Assembly (NCBI RefSeq): GCF_023195695.1
Contig: NZ_JALPQG010000010.1
Location: 1 to 64,000, forward strand
DNA: 64,000 nt
Reading direction: 5' to 3'
DNA from: Aliiroseovarius sp. S1339
GTDB lineage: Bacteria > Pseudomonadota > Alphaproteobacteria > Rhodobacterales > Rhodobacteraceae
The notes below the pieces were generated by a model. That model saw only the letters and a list, made by a program, of their open reading frames with translations, had not been told where the DNA came from and made no database searches. Of the stretch, positions 1-8,882 are shown one piece after another (position 1 is the stretch's first letter; the number at the start of each line of letters is the position of its first letter). The translations under genes and the position numbers were made by a program.

Positions 1-356
1 TCTTGGCAGGCCCGCAGTTTTGCACCTTCATGGATCATGCGGTTACCGATCTGCTCGGGAGTCCAGCCGCTCTTCAGCCGGGCCACGATGCTCTGGCACA
101 GCTCCGGATGTCGGATCAGCTTGCGTTGCGTCGAACGGCGTTGCTGCGTGCGCTGGTGCGCGGCCATTCCAAAGTATCCAGCGTAATTTTTGGGGAACGC
201 ATCATCGGCCCAGAAATTGCGTTTGATCTCGCGGAAGATCGTCGATTTGTGGCGCTTCAGAACACGCGCCATCTCGACGACAGGGACCTTTGCGAGCCAC
301 CAGTCTTCAATTCTGCGGCGTTCTTGTAAGCTCAGTTGCGTGTAAACCGTTCCCAT
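1..356 (-). CDS. IS30-family transposase, N-terminal part (cut by window edge)
   Basis: The minus strand encodes the first 118 codons of an IS30-type transposase. The protein begins MGTVYTQLSLQERRRIEDWW and continues with an HTH region reading VVEMARVLKRHKSTIFREIK, the usual start of this DDE transposase family. A second cluster, LKSGWTPEQIGNRM, also matches IS30 members. The ATG at 356 has a GGAGGAA ribosome site just upstream. The catalytic DDE part lies beyond base 1, so it is not known whether the element is intact. The next gene, a polysaccharide pyruvyl transferase, ends about 110 bp away, so the element borders the surface-polysaccharide region and may have helped bring it in (inference). 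Confidence 0.85.
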   Translation of the reverse strand, partial: MGTVYTQLSLQERRRIEDWWLAKVPVVEMARVLKRHKSTIFREIKRNFWADDAFPKNYAGYFGMAAHQRTQQRRSTQRKLIRHPELCQSIVARLKSGWTPEQIGNRMIHEGAKLRACQ

Positions 357-365
357 GCGATATTC

Positions 366-400
366 CTCCTATTAGATAACGCGTTGTTTTCTAATAGGAG
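366..400. repeat. 11-bp perfect inverted repeat next to the IS30 transposase start
   Basis: The arms CTCCTATTAGA (366-376) and TCTAATAGGAG (390-400) are perfect inverted copies separated by 13 bases. They lie directly upstream of the transposase start and overlap its ribosome-binding region. They could be part of the element's end or a site for transposase self-regulation. The other end of the element is outside the window, so terminal-repeat identity cannot be tested here. Confidence 0.5.
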
Positions 401-468
401 TCGCACTTCAAAGTAGCGCGCACTTCTACACCACGGTTTCGCATAACCGATGTTATGTAATATTCGGA

Positions 469-1647
469 TCAGCTGCGGCTCTTGCCTTTATCGAGGCTAA
501 GAAGCAGCTGCTCCAATGCCTGCTGGTATTGGTCCAAGGTCTTTAAGCCACGTTCAAAAGCCTCGTTCATGATCTTAGCCACCTCGTCGCGGCTATCATA
601 TGCCGCTAGCGTACGCTGCAGAATCGTGTCGTGAGAATCCTGTTTGCAATCAACCGTATAGTGATATCCAAGCGACCCGAAAAGACCTTCAAATTTCCGG
701 CTATAGGCCATCGGCACAACCGGGACACCGCTTGAAAATGCTGCGATGCAACTATGCATACGCGCGCCCATGAAAAAGTCCAATCCGGCAATATAACTTT
801 TCGCCTCAGAGGGCGTCGTGAACGTGGGCGCCATTTTGGACGATGGATATTCTTCTGCAAGCACACGGCAGGCATGTAGATCATCTTCGACGGATCCCGT
901 TTCCCAAGAAATCACATGCGGCACGAAATGCAGCTCTATGTCATCCGGGTGATCCAGGAATTGTTGGATGAGTTCATGAATTAGCGATCGGTAATCGACG
1001 CCAAGCCCAAACATGTTTTTCCCGGAATACCCGCCGCTCATCAAAAGCCCCGACACATTGATGCCAACCTTGACCGGCCCTGTCTTGTCGCGCTTGGGCG
1101 CAGGCGTATAGGGAAGCCGCAGCGCCACGTCTGATGCCTCGATTATGGTGCCGTTAACACCTAGGTCGCGGGCACATTCGGTCGACATCGCATCACGGGT
1201 GGAAATCACCGCACAGCGCCGGATCGACTGCCCCGCCAACAGCTTTGACAACCACGATGTGAACGGTCCGACGGTTTGCGGGGCAAGAACCAAAGGCCGC
1301 CGCGCGATGTGGGTCAGATATTTCATCAAGAACAGTCGGATAAGCCGTTTTCGGCCATAAATGTCTGTGAAGCTGTCGCCTGCTCCAATGTCGATCACGC
1401 AGTCGGCTTTTCGGACCAATTTGTAGAATTGCATCGGATGGCGCAGCACCCGAATGTCTTCGACGGTGACATCCGAACCGGTGATATAGACCGGGCGTGC
1501 CCCGCGGCCATCGACGATGGTGATCGCGATATCCAGATCGTTCTGCTGGGATATTGTGCGCAGTATTTCGACTTCGGATGCCGTCAGGGCGCCAACACCC
1601 AGATTGTCATTTCGGGCACCATGGAAAATAAGAACAACGTGGATCAT
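469..1647 (-). CDS. Polysaccharide pyruvyl transferase family protein
   Basis: This 392-aa protein matches the polysaccharide pyruvyl transferase family (PF04230, CsaB/WcaK-like), which transfers pyruvate from phosphoenolpyruvate to sugars as a ketal. Visible features are the N-terminal GARNDNLGVGALTASE loop (residues about 10-25), the central DCVIDIGAGDSFTDIYG segment (about 82-98), and the C-terminal FFMGARMHSCIAAFSSGVPV block (about 290-310), where the RxHS pattern is typical of the family. No membrane segment is evident, so a cytoplasmic enzyme is likely. It is followed on the same strand by a sulfotransferase and a flippase, so it probably adds an acidic decoration to the exported polysaccharide. 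The acceptor sugar cannot be read from the sequence. Confidence 0.88.
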   Translation of the reverse strand: MIHVVLIFHGARNDNLGVGALTASEVEILRTISQQNDLDIAITIVDGRGARPVYITGSDVTVEDIRVLRHPMQFYKLVRKADCVIDIGAGDSFTDIYGRKRLIRLFLMKYLTHIARRPLVLAPQTVGPFTSWLSKLLAGQSIRRCAVISTRDAMSTECARDLGVNGTIIEASDVALRLPYTPAPKRDKTGPVKVGINVSGLLMSGGYSGKNMFGLGVDYRSLIHELIQQFLDHPDDIELHFVPHVISWETGSVEDDLHACRVLAEEYPSSKMAPTFTTPSEAKSYIAGLDFFMGARMHSCIAAFSSGVPVVPMAYSRKFEGLFGSLGYHYTVDCKQDSHDTILQRTLAAYDSRDEVAKIMNEAFERGLKTLDQYQQALEQLLLSLDKGKSRS

Positions 1648-1720
1648 TTCGGCCCGAATTCCATTTCAATTTTTTGTGTGAACATCGGCAAATTTTCTTT
1701 TTTGAACAGCATCCGGCATG

Positions 1721-2770
1721 TCAGACCTTCAACACGGCCCGCAACCGACGTAGAGCATATTTGGGCAGCGAAGAATACCTATCTTTATTCGCCTGCGCAG
1801 CCTGAATGACCGAGTATGGCAACGTCGCGTAGGACATCGCGACATTCAACCGGCTGACCTTCACATCTTCCGAGTCAAACCCAACATCCGTCAAACACTT
1901 ACCAACAACATGCTGAATGACGCCGATTTCGCGATCTGACAGAACCTGCCGCCAGCGGTTTTTGGGGGTGCTGCTGATCCCTGCCCCGTGATCTACCTTC
2001 ATGACAGAACTGTTATGAAGCGGCACGGCCAGCAGGTTGGATGAGAACTTAAGCCCCAACCATTCGGCCACATCGCGCACAGCCTCTTCGGGCTCGTTGA
2101 CGATGTCTTCATAAAGCACGATCTTGACGCGATCAGGCCCGTGCTTTTGCCGGGCTTGCAGGGCTGCGTTGGTGGCCGCCCGCCACATCAGACTGGCAAG
2201 AACGATGTGATAAGACTTACGGGCACGCTGTTGGTCCAACTTTTGCCCGGCATCGACCGTCTCGTCACCGCTGTGCCAATCTCGATAGGACGCAACAACC
2301 GCGCGTGGGTCGCGCACCATACACACCACCTGTGCTGCGGGATAAAGCGCAAGGATATCGTCGATCCGAAAAACATGGCGCGGGGTTTTTTCACCCCATA
2401 TCTGCGCGTCATCCCGGGATGCGCGCAACTTGCAAAAGGCTTCGAAGATACAGTCGACGCTGTCACCCAATTCGGCGGCATAGGTCAGCAACTCATCGCG
2501 GGTAAACCAACTGTCATCCGGGTTCCCTTGTTTGCCATATGGCCGACTGGCGATCGCTCGAAAGTAGTCGGCGCAGATGTTGCGTTCTTCCTCGCTCATC
2601 GAACTGATCGTGCGGTCTTTGAAACGAGTCCGAAGGTCATCGAAATAATGCGTCTCGCCAACCAGGCTGACGCTTTCATCCCGCATGACAATCGACCGAA
2701 GCATTGCTGTTCCGGACCGCGACGCACCGACAATAAATACCGGCGGCTTCCAGTCTGCGTTCAAACCCAT
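1721..2770 (-). CDS. Sulfotransferase family protein
   Basis: This is a 349-aa PAPS-dependent sulfotransferase-like protein. The N-terminal PVFIVGASRSGTAMLRSI is the 5'-phosphosulfate-binding loop of the family. A central VVCMVRDPRAVVASYRDW segment is the matching 3'-phosphate-binding region, with the RDPR motif. The start at 2770 (ATG) is chosen because AAGGA lies seven bases upstream; a TTG at 2803 would add 11 residues without a better ribosome site. Its neighbours, a pyruvyl transferase downstream and a flippase upstream on the same strand, suggest that it sulfates an exopolysaccharide repeat unit. Sulfated polysaccharides are common in marine bacteria, but the substrate here is inferred only from context. 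Confidence 0.85.
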   Translation of the reverse strand: MGLNADWKPPVFIVGASRSGTAMLRSIVMRDESVSLVGETHYFDDLRTRFKDRTISSMSEEERNICADYFRAIASRPYGKQGNPDDSWFTRDELLTYAAELGDSVDCIFEAFCKLRASRDDAQIWGEKTPRHVFRIDDILALYPAAQVVCMVRDPRAVVASYRDWHSGDETVDAGQKLDQQRARKSYHIVLASLMWRAATNAALQARQKHGPDRVKIVLYEDIVNEPEEAVRDVAEWLGLKFSSNLLAVPLHNSSVMKVDHGAGISSTPKNRWRQVLSDREIGVIQHVVGKCLTDVGFDSEDVKVSRLNVAMSYATLPYSVIQAAQANKDRYSSLPKYALRRLRAVLKV

Positions 2771-2923
2771 AAAGTTATCCTTGCTCAAATCGTAAAAAGT
2801 CAAAAAGTGTTCAAATTATCAGAATATCATGGACCATATCCATCTAAAAGCCAAAGCGCATCTATTATCCAAAGCCGCCGCGGTCCTTTTGCCTAGCAGT
2901 CTTTGGTGCCGCGCAGGTCAAGA

Positions 2924-4384
2924 TCATGTCGACCAACGAGAAACGGTGCCGTTGCGATAATACGCAATTAAGTCGCCCATCGTGGCAAAGATAAGGCCAG
3001 CCAACATTACAATTCCAAGACCAACCCATCCCGGATGAACGACGTGGCCGGGTAACAGGCTGTCTCTGAACACGACAATAACCATCATGACCACCGTTAA
3101 TATCACCGGGAGGATCATCGGACGCGGGCTGATCGACGCGCGGTACAAAGCCAGCGCAAGCGTCACAAAATAGCCGATCACCTCAGACAGCAGCGCAATC
3201 CATAATATGGTGAGCAATTCACCCCCGGTCGCCGCGACATACCACGAAATCGGTATGGACAGCACGCGAAAGAGGTTCCCAATCATCGCGTTGGCGGTGT
3301 GGCCAAGCGCCAGTGCGACCGTTGTGCACCCAACTTTGAATAGTCGTACACTTTGAAGAACCGCCAAGAAGGACAGAAGCGGCAACAGCGCCGCGTATTT
3401 TGTGCCCAAAAGAAAGGTCACAACTGGTTTGCCGGCAAGATCGACCGCAACGACCAACATCAAACCACCCAACATTCCAAACTGTAACGCGGTAATGGAC
3501 AGATGGCGAAAACGCTCTCGATCCTCGACTGCGGCGGATAGTTGCGGCAGAAAAAAGCTCTGTAAACTGCGCGCGATAACCAAGGTGGGGGTCAGCGTAA
3601 GGGTGAACCCCATTGCCAATATCGCAAGTGAGACCATTCCAAGTTCGCGCCCTACGACCAGTTTTTCGCCTTGATAAACAAGCAGCAAGAATGCGTTGTT
3701 GATCAAGAGCGGCCAACCGAACCGCAACGCCAGCCCCATCGTGCCGCGATCCAGCACCAGCCTGTATTTACGCTGCGATATCAAATGCGACGCGACGGTC
3801 ATGCCGCCCCATTGCACGACATAGGCAACCAGCATCACCCTGAAATCGCCAAGCAAAAGGAACGTAGGCCAAACCAACAAGGTCGATACCAAGGCCGGCA
3901 ACAAAGTGCTGGCGATCAAGGGGCCAAAATTCATTGCGCGGCTTAGGCGATAGACATCGAAGTGGATGAACCCGCGCAAAACGGGGATCACCGCCAACAC
4001 CTGATAGGCCCATGCCAGCTCATCAATCCCCAAAAACCGTGCGATCGGATGGGCCAGCGCAATCAGCGCCAGCGCCGACAGCACGCCCCGCAACAGATGA
4101 AAGCCTTGCAGGCCTGCCTGAAGGTCTGGGTCATCGCCTTTTTCATTTTGGACGATCAGCTGATGAAGCCCGAAGGTGGACATCATCTCGACCACAGCCA
4201 TGCTCAGCGCGAAGGTCGCTGCGATGCCATAATCTTCGACGTCCATAAGCCGCGCGACCAACAGATTTCGAAGCAACAGAACGAACGAACTAAAAGCGTT
4301 TCCAGACAGAACCAGAAAGGCGGTTTTTACCATAGGTGCGGGTTTCCAGTCGTTCCGGGCTGCGTGCGTTTTGCACTGTTGCAT
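2924..4384 (-). CDS. Wzx-like lipopolysaccharide/EPS flippase (oligosaccharide transporter)
   Basis: This 486-aa integral membrane protein has about 12-14 hydrophobic segments and belongs to the MATE/MVF-like polysaccharide exporter group (PF01943/PF13440). The first helix region reads AFLVLSGNAFSSFVLLLRNL, and the short cytoplasmic motif RLMDVEDYGIAATF after it is typical of Wzx flippases. It would move lipid-linked repeat units across the inner membrane. It is divergent from the Wzy-like gene at 4507, with only about 120 bp between them, so the pair probably forms the flip-and-polymerise core of this cluster. The annotated start at 4384 has no clear ribosome site, and an internal ATG at 4333 is possible. 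Confidence 0.88.
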   Translation of the reverse strand: MQQCKTHAARNDWKPAPMVKTAFLVLSGNAFSSFVLLLRNLLVARLMDVEDYGIAATFALSMAVVEMMSTFGLHQLIVQNEKGDDPDLQAGLQGFHLLRGVLSALALIALAHPIARFLGIDELAWAYQVLAVIPVLRGFIHFDVYRLSRAMNFGPLIASTLLPALVSTLLVWPTFLLLGDFRVMLVAYVVQWGGMTVASHLISQRKYRLVLDRGTMGLALRFGWPLLINNAFLLLVYQGEKLVVGRELGMVSLAILAMGFTLTLTPTLVIARSLQSFFLPQLSAAVEDRERFRHLSITALQFGMLGGLMLVVAVDLAGKPVVTFLLGTKYAALLPLLSFLAVLQSVRLFKVGCTTVALALGHTANAMIGNLFRVLSIPISWYVAATGGELLTILWIALLSEVIGYFVTLALALYRASISPRPMILPVILTVVMMVIVVFRDSLLPGHVVHPGWVGLGIVMLAGLIFATMGDLIAYYRNGTVSRWST

Positions 4385-4506
4385 TAAGGCTTTACCAAAT
4401 GCAATATTCTATCATTGATCGCCTAGCCGTTATATAGTCTGTGCAACCTGATTTTTTTATTCGTCCGTCAGCACTGATTTCCAAATCGCCGAGTCAGAGG
4501 ACCGCA

Positions 4507-5997
4507 GTGTCAGTTACAAGCTTTGCGCCGCAAAAACCCGCCAGCCTATGGCTGGAAAAGGTCAAACTGCCAGTGCCTGTATTTTTATATCTGCTGGCCG
4601 TCGTCACCCCTGTTCAATTCAGCCTTGGCCCGATCTCGATGAACGGGTTGCGACTGCTGCTGCTGATAATGGTCTTGCCGCTTTCGTTCAGGCTGTTGCT
4701 TGGCAAATATGGGCGATTGTTCTGGACCGATTTTCTATTTGTTTTTCACATCATCTGGGCCGCGGTCGCGCTGGTAGTCAACAACCCCGACGAGGTCGTC
4801 GAATTCATCGGCTCGGCGTCCATCGAGTTCATTGGCGCCTATGTTCTGGCGCGGGCCTATATTCGTGATGTCGCGACCTTTGCCGCCATGATACGGGTCT
4901 TGATCATCCTGGTCTGCGCCACGTTACCTTTCGCCATCTATGAAGCCTTGACCAGTCATCCAATCCTGATCGAAAAAATCCGCAGCATACCGGGCATAAG
5001 AAGCGTCACGATCGTTCAGAACATGCCGCGGATGGGCCTTGATCGTGCGCAAGTCGTCTTTCCCCATCCCATTCTTTACGGACTGTTCGCGTCGGTCTCG
5101 TTCTCGCTGTGTTTTATGGGTTTCAAAGGCATTTTTTCCAATGTGAAACGCTATACGCTCAGCGCGCTTATTACGTTGGGCGTGTTTCTGTCACTGTCCA
5201 GCGGCGCGTTGTTGTCCGTTGTCCTGCAGTTCTTTTTAATCGCCTGGGCATGGATGCTGAGATCGGTGAAAGGTAAATGGCTTTGGCTGTTTTTGCTCTT
5301 TGCCTTCATTTACGTGCTGATCGATTTGCTTTCGAACCGATCGCCGATGAAGGTGTTCATGACCTATGCCACCTTCTCGACCCACAATGCTTATTATCGC
5401 TCGTTTATTTTTGAATGGGGCATGAAAAATGTTTGGGCCAATCCGATATATGGCATTGGCTTGAATGACTGGGTGCGACCCCGTTGGATGCACACGGCAA
5501 GCATGGATAATTTCTGGCTGGTCAACGCGGTGCGCTATGGGATTCCGGGCTTTTCCTTCCTGGCTCTTGGTTACCTGATCGCCATTTTGAAAATCGGGTT
5601 GCGGAATCTGGGGAACGACGTCGTTCTAAAACGGTTTCGAACGGCATGGATGATCACTTTTGTTGGCCTGTCCTTCACGCTTAGCACGGTGCATATCTGG
5701 GCCAACATCTATTCGTTTGCCTTCTTTCTTTTCGGCTCAGGCATCTTTTTCGCCGTTTGCGACCTGTCCGACAACGACGGCGAAAAGCTCGTGGAAGCGG
5801 AACAGGATAGAACGCTTCAATACAGCAGAGGCAATACGACGATCGAGCGGACCCGCAGCCAAGGTGGCCGTGATGCGCCACTGACCCGTCCGGCAGATAC
5901 AGCGGTGGATCAAAATCTGAATAAGCAGGCCGCGCGCGCCGACGACGGTCCAAAATACACAAGGTTTCCGAAGACATCGCGGAAGGGCAAAAAATAA
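4507..5997 (+). CDS. O-antigen ligase/polymerase-like membrane protein (Wzy/WaaL type)
   Basis: This is a 496-aa polytopic protein with about 10-12 transmembrane segments. It has the large periplasmic loop of the O-antigen ligase/polymerase superfamily (PF04932), seen around FEWGMKNVWANPIYGIGLND, where the GIGLND-type motif follows a Phe/Glu-rich segment. The hydrophilic, charged C-terminal tail of about 70 residues (QGGRDAPLTRPADTAVDQN) is an extension. The GTG at 4507 is preferred because AGAGGA lies five bases upstream; an in-frame GTG at 4441 would add 22 residues but has no ribosome site. The role is probably to polymerise or ligate the repeat units flipped by the divergent Wzx. Confidence 0.8.
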   Translation: MSVTSFAPQKPASLWLEKVKLPVPVFLYLLAVVTPVQFSLGPISMNGLRLLLLIMVLPLSFRLLLGKYGRLFWTDFLFVFHIIWAAVALVVNNPDEVVEFIGSASIEFIGAYVLARAYIRDVATFAAMIRVLIILVCATLPFAIYEALTSHPILIEKIRSIPGIRSVTIVQNMPRMGLDRAQVVFPHPILYGLFASVSFSLCFMGFKGIFSNVKRYTLSALITLGVFLSLSSGALLSVVLQFFLIAWAWMLRSVKGKWLWLFLLFAFIYVLIDLLSNRSPMKVFMTYATFSTHNAYYRSFIFEWGMKNVWANPIYGIGLNDWVRPRWMHTASMDNFWLVNAVRYGIPGFSFLALGYLIAILKIGLRNLGNDVVLKRFRTAWMITFVGLSFTLSTVHIWANIYSFAFFLFGSGIFFAVCDLSDNDGEKLVEAEQDRTLQYSRGNTTIERTRSQGGRDAPLTRPADTAVDQNLNKQAARADDGPKYTRFPKTSRKGKK

Positions 5998-6032
5998 TGT
6001 GCTGGCCCCTTCGTTAGAAAAGGCCAGCACAT
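5997..6032 (-). terminator. Intrinsic terminator between convergent genes
   Basis: ATGTGCTGGCC (5997-6007) pairs perfectly with GGCCAGCACAT (6022-6032) in an 11-bp stem. Read on the minus strand, the stem is followed by TATTTTTTG, a good U-tract, so it should terminate transcripts of the beta-helix gene. It may also work weakly for the plus-strand Wzy-like gene. Confidence 0.8.
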
Positions 6033-6057
6033 CAAAACAACGTCACTTGATGAGGGA

Positions 6058-8031
6058 TTAGCCCAAAGTTAAGGCGTCATCCTGAACGACGGGTTCAACA
6101 AAGTCCACGTCGTCATCAACACGGAAGTCGGTGACTTCGCCATCGAAGAAACGGCTCCATTTCGTCCCGATTGACCAACCCCATTCGCCACCACCGGCGC
6201 CGACGAAATCGAAGTCCGTGTCAGTTTCATCCAACACGACGGTGTCGTCGACGATCACTTGCAAGCGATCCGAATCCTGATCAACGATGACCGAAACACG
6301 GTGCAGGTCAGTGTCGTTCAAGCCCAGATCTTCAACTTCGAAGCCTTTGTGGAACTTGGCGTCGTTGTTGGCGACGTGGACGATCAGACCGTCATCATCG
6401 ATGGTCAACCCGACCTTCTTGTGGTTCCAGATCAGGCGCTGTTTGCTTCCGTCTGCTTCGTCACGCGCATACTCAACTGTGAACGCGATCTGCTCTGAGT
6501 CTTCCAGATCTTCAAACCGGCCAAGATCCACGTAGTCGCGATTGCCATCGAAGACGATCGAAGACGCGTCTTTGACAAATGCGTCTCCGTTCATTTCGAC
6601 CGAGGCATTGTCCTCGAGGTTGGCGAAGTCCAGCACGTGGTCGTCAAAGCCTGCCAGGAAGTCGGACAGATTTACGTTATCGGATCCGCTGTTGTCAGAG
6701 TTGTCCGAACCACCGTCATCAGAATTGTCCGAGCCGCCAGTGTTGGTATCGTCCGAACCGCCAGTGTTGGTGTCGTCCGAACCGCCAGTGTTGGTGTCGT
6801 CCGAACCACCAGTGTTGGTGTCGTCCGAACCACCAGTGTTGGTGTCGTCCGAACCACCAGTGTTGGTGTCGTCCGAACCACCAGTGTTGGTATCGTCCGA
6901 ACCACCAGTGTTGGTATCGTCCGAGCCACTGTTGTCGCCGGTATTCGAACCGCCACCAGTTGTGTAATCCGTATCCGCACCGGCCGAACCATTAGCGTTT
7001 CCGGGTGTTACGTTGCCCGACACATCCCATGAGTTCGGCTGATCGCCACGAATGCCCGCCGTGATGTTATCGATGATCGAAACATTCTTCGAATCTTCGT
7101 TGGCATAAATCTGCGTCGTTGTGCTGTGCGGGCGATTTTGGTTTTGCGAGACGCTCTGGTTGCCTTCGACCGTCAGGACGGTGTTGTTCTTGATAACCAA
7201 GCCATCCGTTTCACCAACGGTAATACCGTGCGTGTGCGCATTGATGATCGTGTTGTTCTCGATCAAAAAGTCGCGGTAATACATCTCTTGCCCGGCTCTG
7301 CCCTGATCAACTTCTTCGTTGCGGATGAAGATTGTTTGGGTCCAGGCGCCATCGCCGATGTCCAGCTTGTTGTTGACGATCCGGACGTTTTCGCTCGGAT
7401 TATCCGAACCGCGTGTCCAGAACTGAATCATGTCACGGTGGGTGCTGTTGCTGGGGTGCGACGTGAAATCATGAATGTGGTTATTGGCAATAAGCACATC
7501 CTGAACTTCTACGAAGTCCATGCCGTCACCGCCAATGGTGTGAATGTCGTTGTTCGTGATCTCAACATCCTGAATCCGCGACGTGACGATGCCCCGATGC
7601 CAGTTTGAGATTTCCATGTTGTCGATTGTGACGCCCGAGGAATCGGTGATCGCCAAACCATAGCCGGTCGGGTAACCGTTGGCCCCATTGTCGCCGTCAA
7701 CATTGCCGTTACGCAGCGTGATGTTGCTGGATTCGTCAATTTTGAACGCGCGATAGTGATCAGGTTCGCCTTTGAAATCATAGTCGAAATCAATCTTGTC
7801 GAAGGTGATGTTCTTGGCGTTCTCCAATTCCATCGACGAGAATGATGCCGGTGCGTTGGCATTGGCCGAAGTTATCGTGACCTCGCTGTTGTACTTGATG
7901 TTGAAACCGCTTTTTGCGTCAAGTTGAAGATGGCCATAGTCGCCGCTTGCGAGCTTAATCACGTCTCCGCCTGATGCGTTCTTCAACGCGTCATAGAGTT
8001 CTGTCCGGGAACTCACATTGTAAATCGTCAT
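6058..8031 (-). CDS. Right-handed parallel beta-helix protein with repeat linker and LamG-like C-terminal domain
   Basis: This 657-aa acidic protein has three parts. Residues about 1-340 are a parallel beta-helix with repeated NNxI, VxIxNNxI and GVTIDNMEI-type turns, the fold of pectate and alginate lyases, epimerases and phage-type depolymerases. Residues about 355-450 are a low-complexity linker containing eight exact GGSDDTNT units. Residues about 480-650 resemble a concanavalin/LamG domain (SIVFDGNRDYVDLGRFEDLE). There is no N-terminal signal peptide, so type I secretion is plausible but unproven. AGGAG lies six bases upstream of the ATG. The polysaccharide-cluster context suggests a secreted EPS lyase, epimerase or matrix adhesin; catalytic residues cannot be assigned. 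Confidence 0.8.
   Translation of the reverse strand: MTIYNVSSRTELYDALKNASGGDVIKLASGDYGHLQLDAKSGFNIKYNSEVTITSANANAPASFSSMELENAKNITFDKIDFDYDFKGEPDHYRAFKIDESSNITLRNGNVDGDNGANGYPTGYGLAITDSSGVTIDNMEISNWHRGIVTSRIQDVEITNNDIHTIGGDGMDFVEVQDVLIANNHIHDFTSHPSNSTHRDMIQFWTRGSDNPSENVRIVNNKLDIGDGAWTQTIFIRNEEVDQGRAGQEMYYRDFLIENNTIINAHTHGITVGETDGLVIKNNTVLTVEGNQSVSQNQNRPHSTTTQIYANEDSKNVSIIDNITAGIRGDQPNSWDVSGNVTPGNANGSAGADTDYTTGGGSNTGDNSGSDDTNTGGSDDTNTGGSDDTNTGGSDDTNTGGSDDTNTGGSDDTNTGGSDDTNTGGSDDTNTGGSDNSDDGGSDNSDNSGSDNVNLSDFLAGFDDHVLDFANLEDNASVEMNGDAFVKDASSIVFDGNRDYVDLGRFEDLEDSEQIAFTVEYARDEADGSKQRLIWNHKKVGLTIDDDGLIVHVANNDAKFHKGFEVEDLGLNDTDLHRVSVIVDQDSDRLQVIVDDTVVLDETDTDFDFVGAGGGEWGWSIGTKWSRFFDGEVTDFRVDDDVDFVEPVVQDDALTLG
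6731..6922. repeat. Eight tandem 24-bp coding repeats (GGSDDTNT)
   Basis: Eight consecutive 24-bp units with the core CCAGTGTTGGTRTCGTCCGA lie in frame inside the beta-helix gene. Units differ only at one or two silent positions (RTC and CCR), so the array is recent or homogenised. Copy number could vary by slippage or recombination and would change linker length in steps of eight residues. Confidence 0.95.
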
Positions 8032-8741
8032 CTCATTCTCCTAGAGTGGTGTCTTTCCGTTGCGGCTTCACTAAGCTGCCGGGCGAACATGTCCATCGAA
8101 CCGCCAGTAATTCGTTAACTTGGGGCGAAAACGGGCCTATTATGTGTCCAGTCAGTGGATTCTCGCCGAAAGAAGCGCATTGCTTTCATTTTTTTTCTGA
8201 TCAGCCTCTTGACAGCTATTTTGCCCTTTATTTATTGGCGGCCATGCGGCTAAGCATCTGGAAATTGCTCATCTTTTCGGCCTTACTGTGGCCACAAAAA
8301 GTGCCACAAAGTGTCACATCCGCCCCAATTCGACCACGCCCAACACCAAACCAGCCCGCTGCGATTTCGCTAAACCGCAGCGAATCGACGGGCCAACGCT
8401 ACAATTTGATTCATATTTTTTGGGAAACGCGGGTGTGGACAGCACGGTCACAGGCTCGTTCAATGGTGCTGGTTAGAGTTTGGATACTATTTGACGCGCA
8501 TCCGGCCATTCCTGCCATTTGCGATTTAGGGTTAACGTATGATTGATGCCGTCCTGTTTGTTGAGACCCAATACGCAGTTTTCTTGATCTTTCGCCCAAT
8601 AAGTCACGCTCACCCTATTGCGCCCTAAAATCTTTGTTCATCGGTCAACCTCGGGGGTGTAGCGACCCCCCTGTAACCTTGCTTTATAGAGGGCAGGCAA
8701 ATACACTTGTTTCAATAATTGAGTTTATATTTTTACAAATC
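8032..8741. other. Intergenic region between divergent beta-helix and GMC oxidoreductase genes
   Basis: This is about 700 bp without a convincing gene, visibly more AT-rich than its surroundings. It must carry the promoters of both flanking divergent units. A TTGACA at 8209-8214 followed 17 bases later by TTATTG could be a plus-strand promoter, but this is weak. A cluster of short repeats at 8287-8318 is listed separately. Confidence 0.6.
8287..8318. promoter_or_regulatory. Palindrome and short direct repeats, possible operator
   Basis: TGTGGCCACA (8287-8296) is a perfect palindrome. It overlaps a run of near-repeats, CCACAAAAAGTG (8292-8303) and CCACAAAGTG (8304-8313), followed by TCACA. 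The arrangement in a long divergent intergenic region could be a binding site for a regulator of polysaccharide genes. No specific regulator can be named. Confidence 0.3.
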
Positions 8742-8882
8742 ATGACAAAAGAACGCGAAGACTCCAAAATTGAACGCCGGTCGTTGCTTCGGTTCCTGAC
8801 CTTTCTTCCACTTTGTCTGTTGGTTGGTGGGGCCGCGCTGACAACCCGAAATGGTTGGGTTCTCAGAAAGGACGACATCTAG
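8742..8882 (+). CDS. 46-aa Tat-signal-like micro-ORF coupled to GMC oxidoreductase
   Basis: An ATG at 8742 opens a 46-codon frame. The product has a charged N-terminus containing IERRSLLRFL, then a hydrophobic core TFLPLCLLVGGAAL, then a short polar tail. The twin arginine followed by a hydrophobic stretch resembles a Tat signal or a single membrane anchor. Its TAG stop shares one base with the GTG start of the GMC oxidoreductase (TAGTG at 8880-8884), which implies translational coupling. Small Tat-carrying subunits are known to escort FAD-dependent sugar dehydrogenases to the periplasm, so it may be a minimal export partner. A frameshift that once joined it to the oxidoreductase is the main alternative. 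No good ribosome site precedes the ATG. Confidence 0.5.
   Translation: MTKEREDSKIERRSLLRFLTFLPLCLLVGGAALTTRNGWVLRKDDI

Noticed and set aside
6731-6922. Regular 24-bp repeats suggestive of a CRISPR array
   Set aside because: Units are directly adjacent with no unique spacers and are in frame with a protein linker. No cas genes are nearby.
8209-8237. Sigma-70 promoter reading TTGACA-17-TTATTG
   Set aside because: One good -35 with a poor -10 in an AT-rich region is expected by chance, and the distance of more than 500 bp to the next gene is long.
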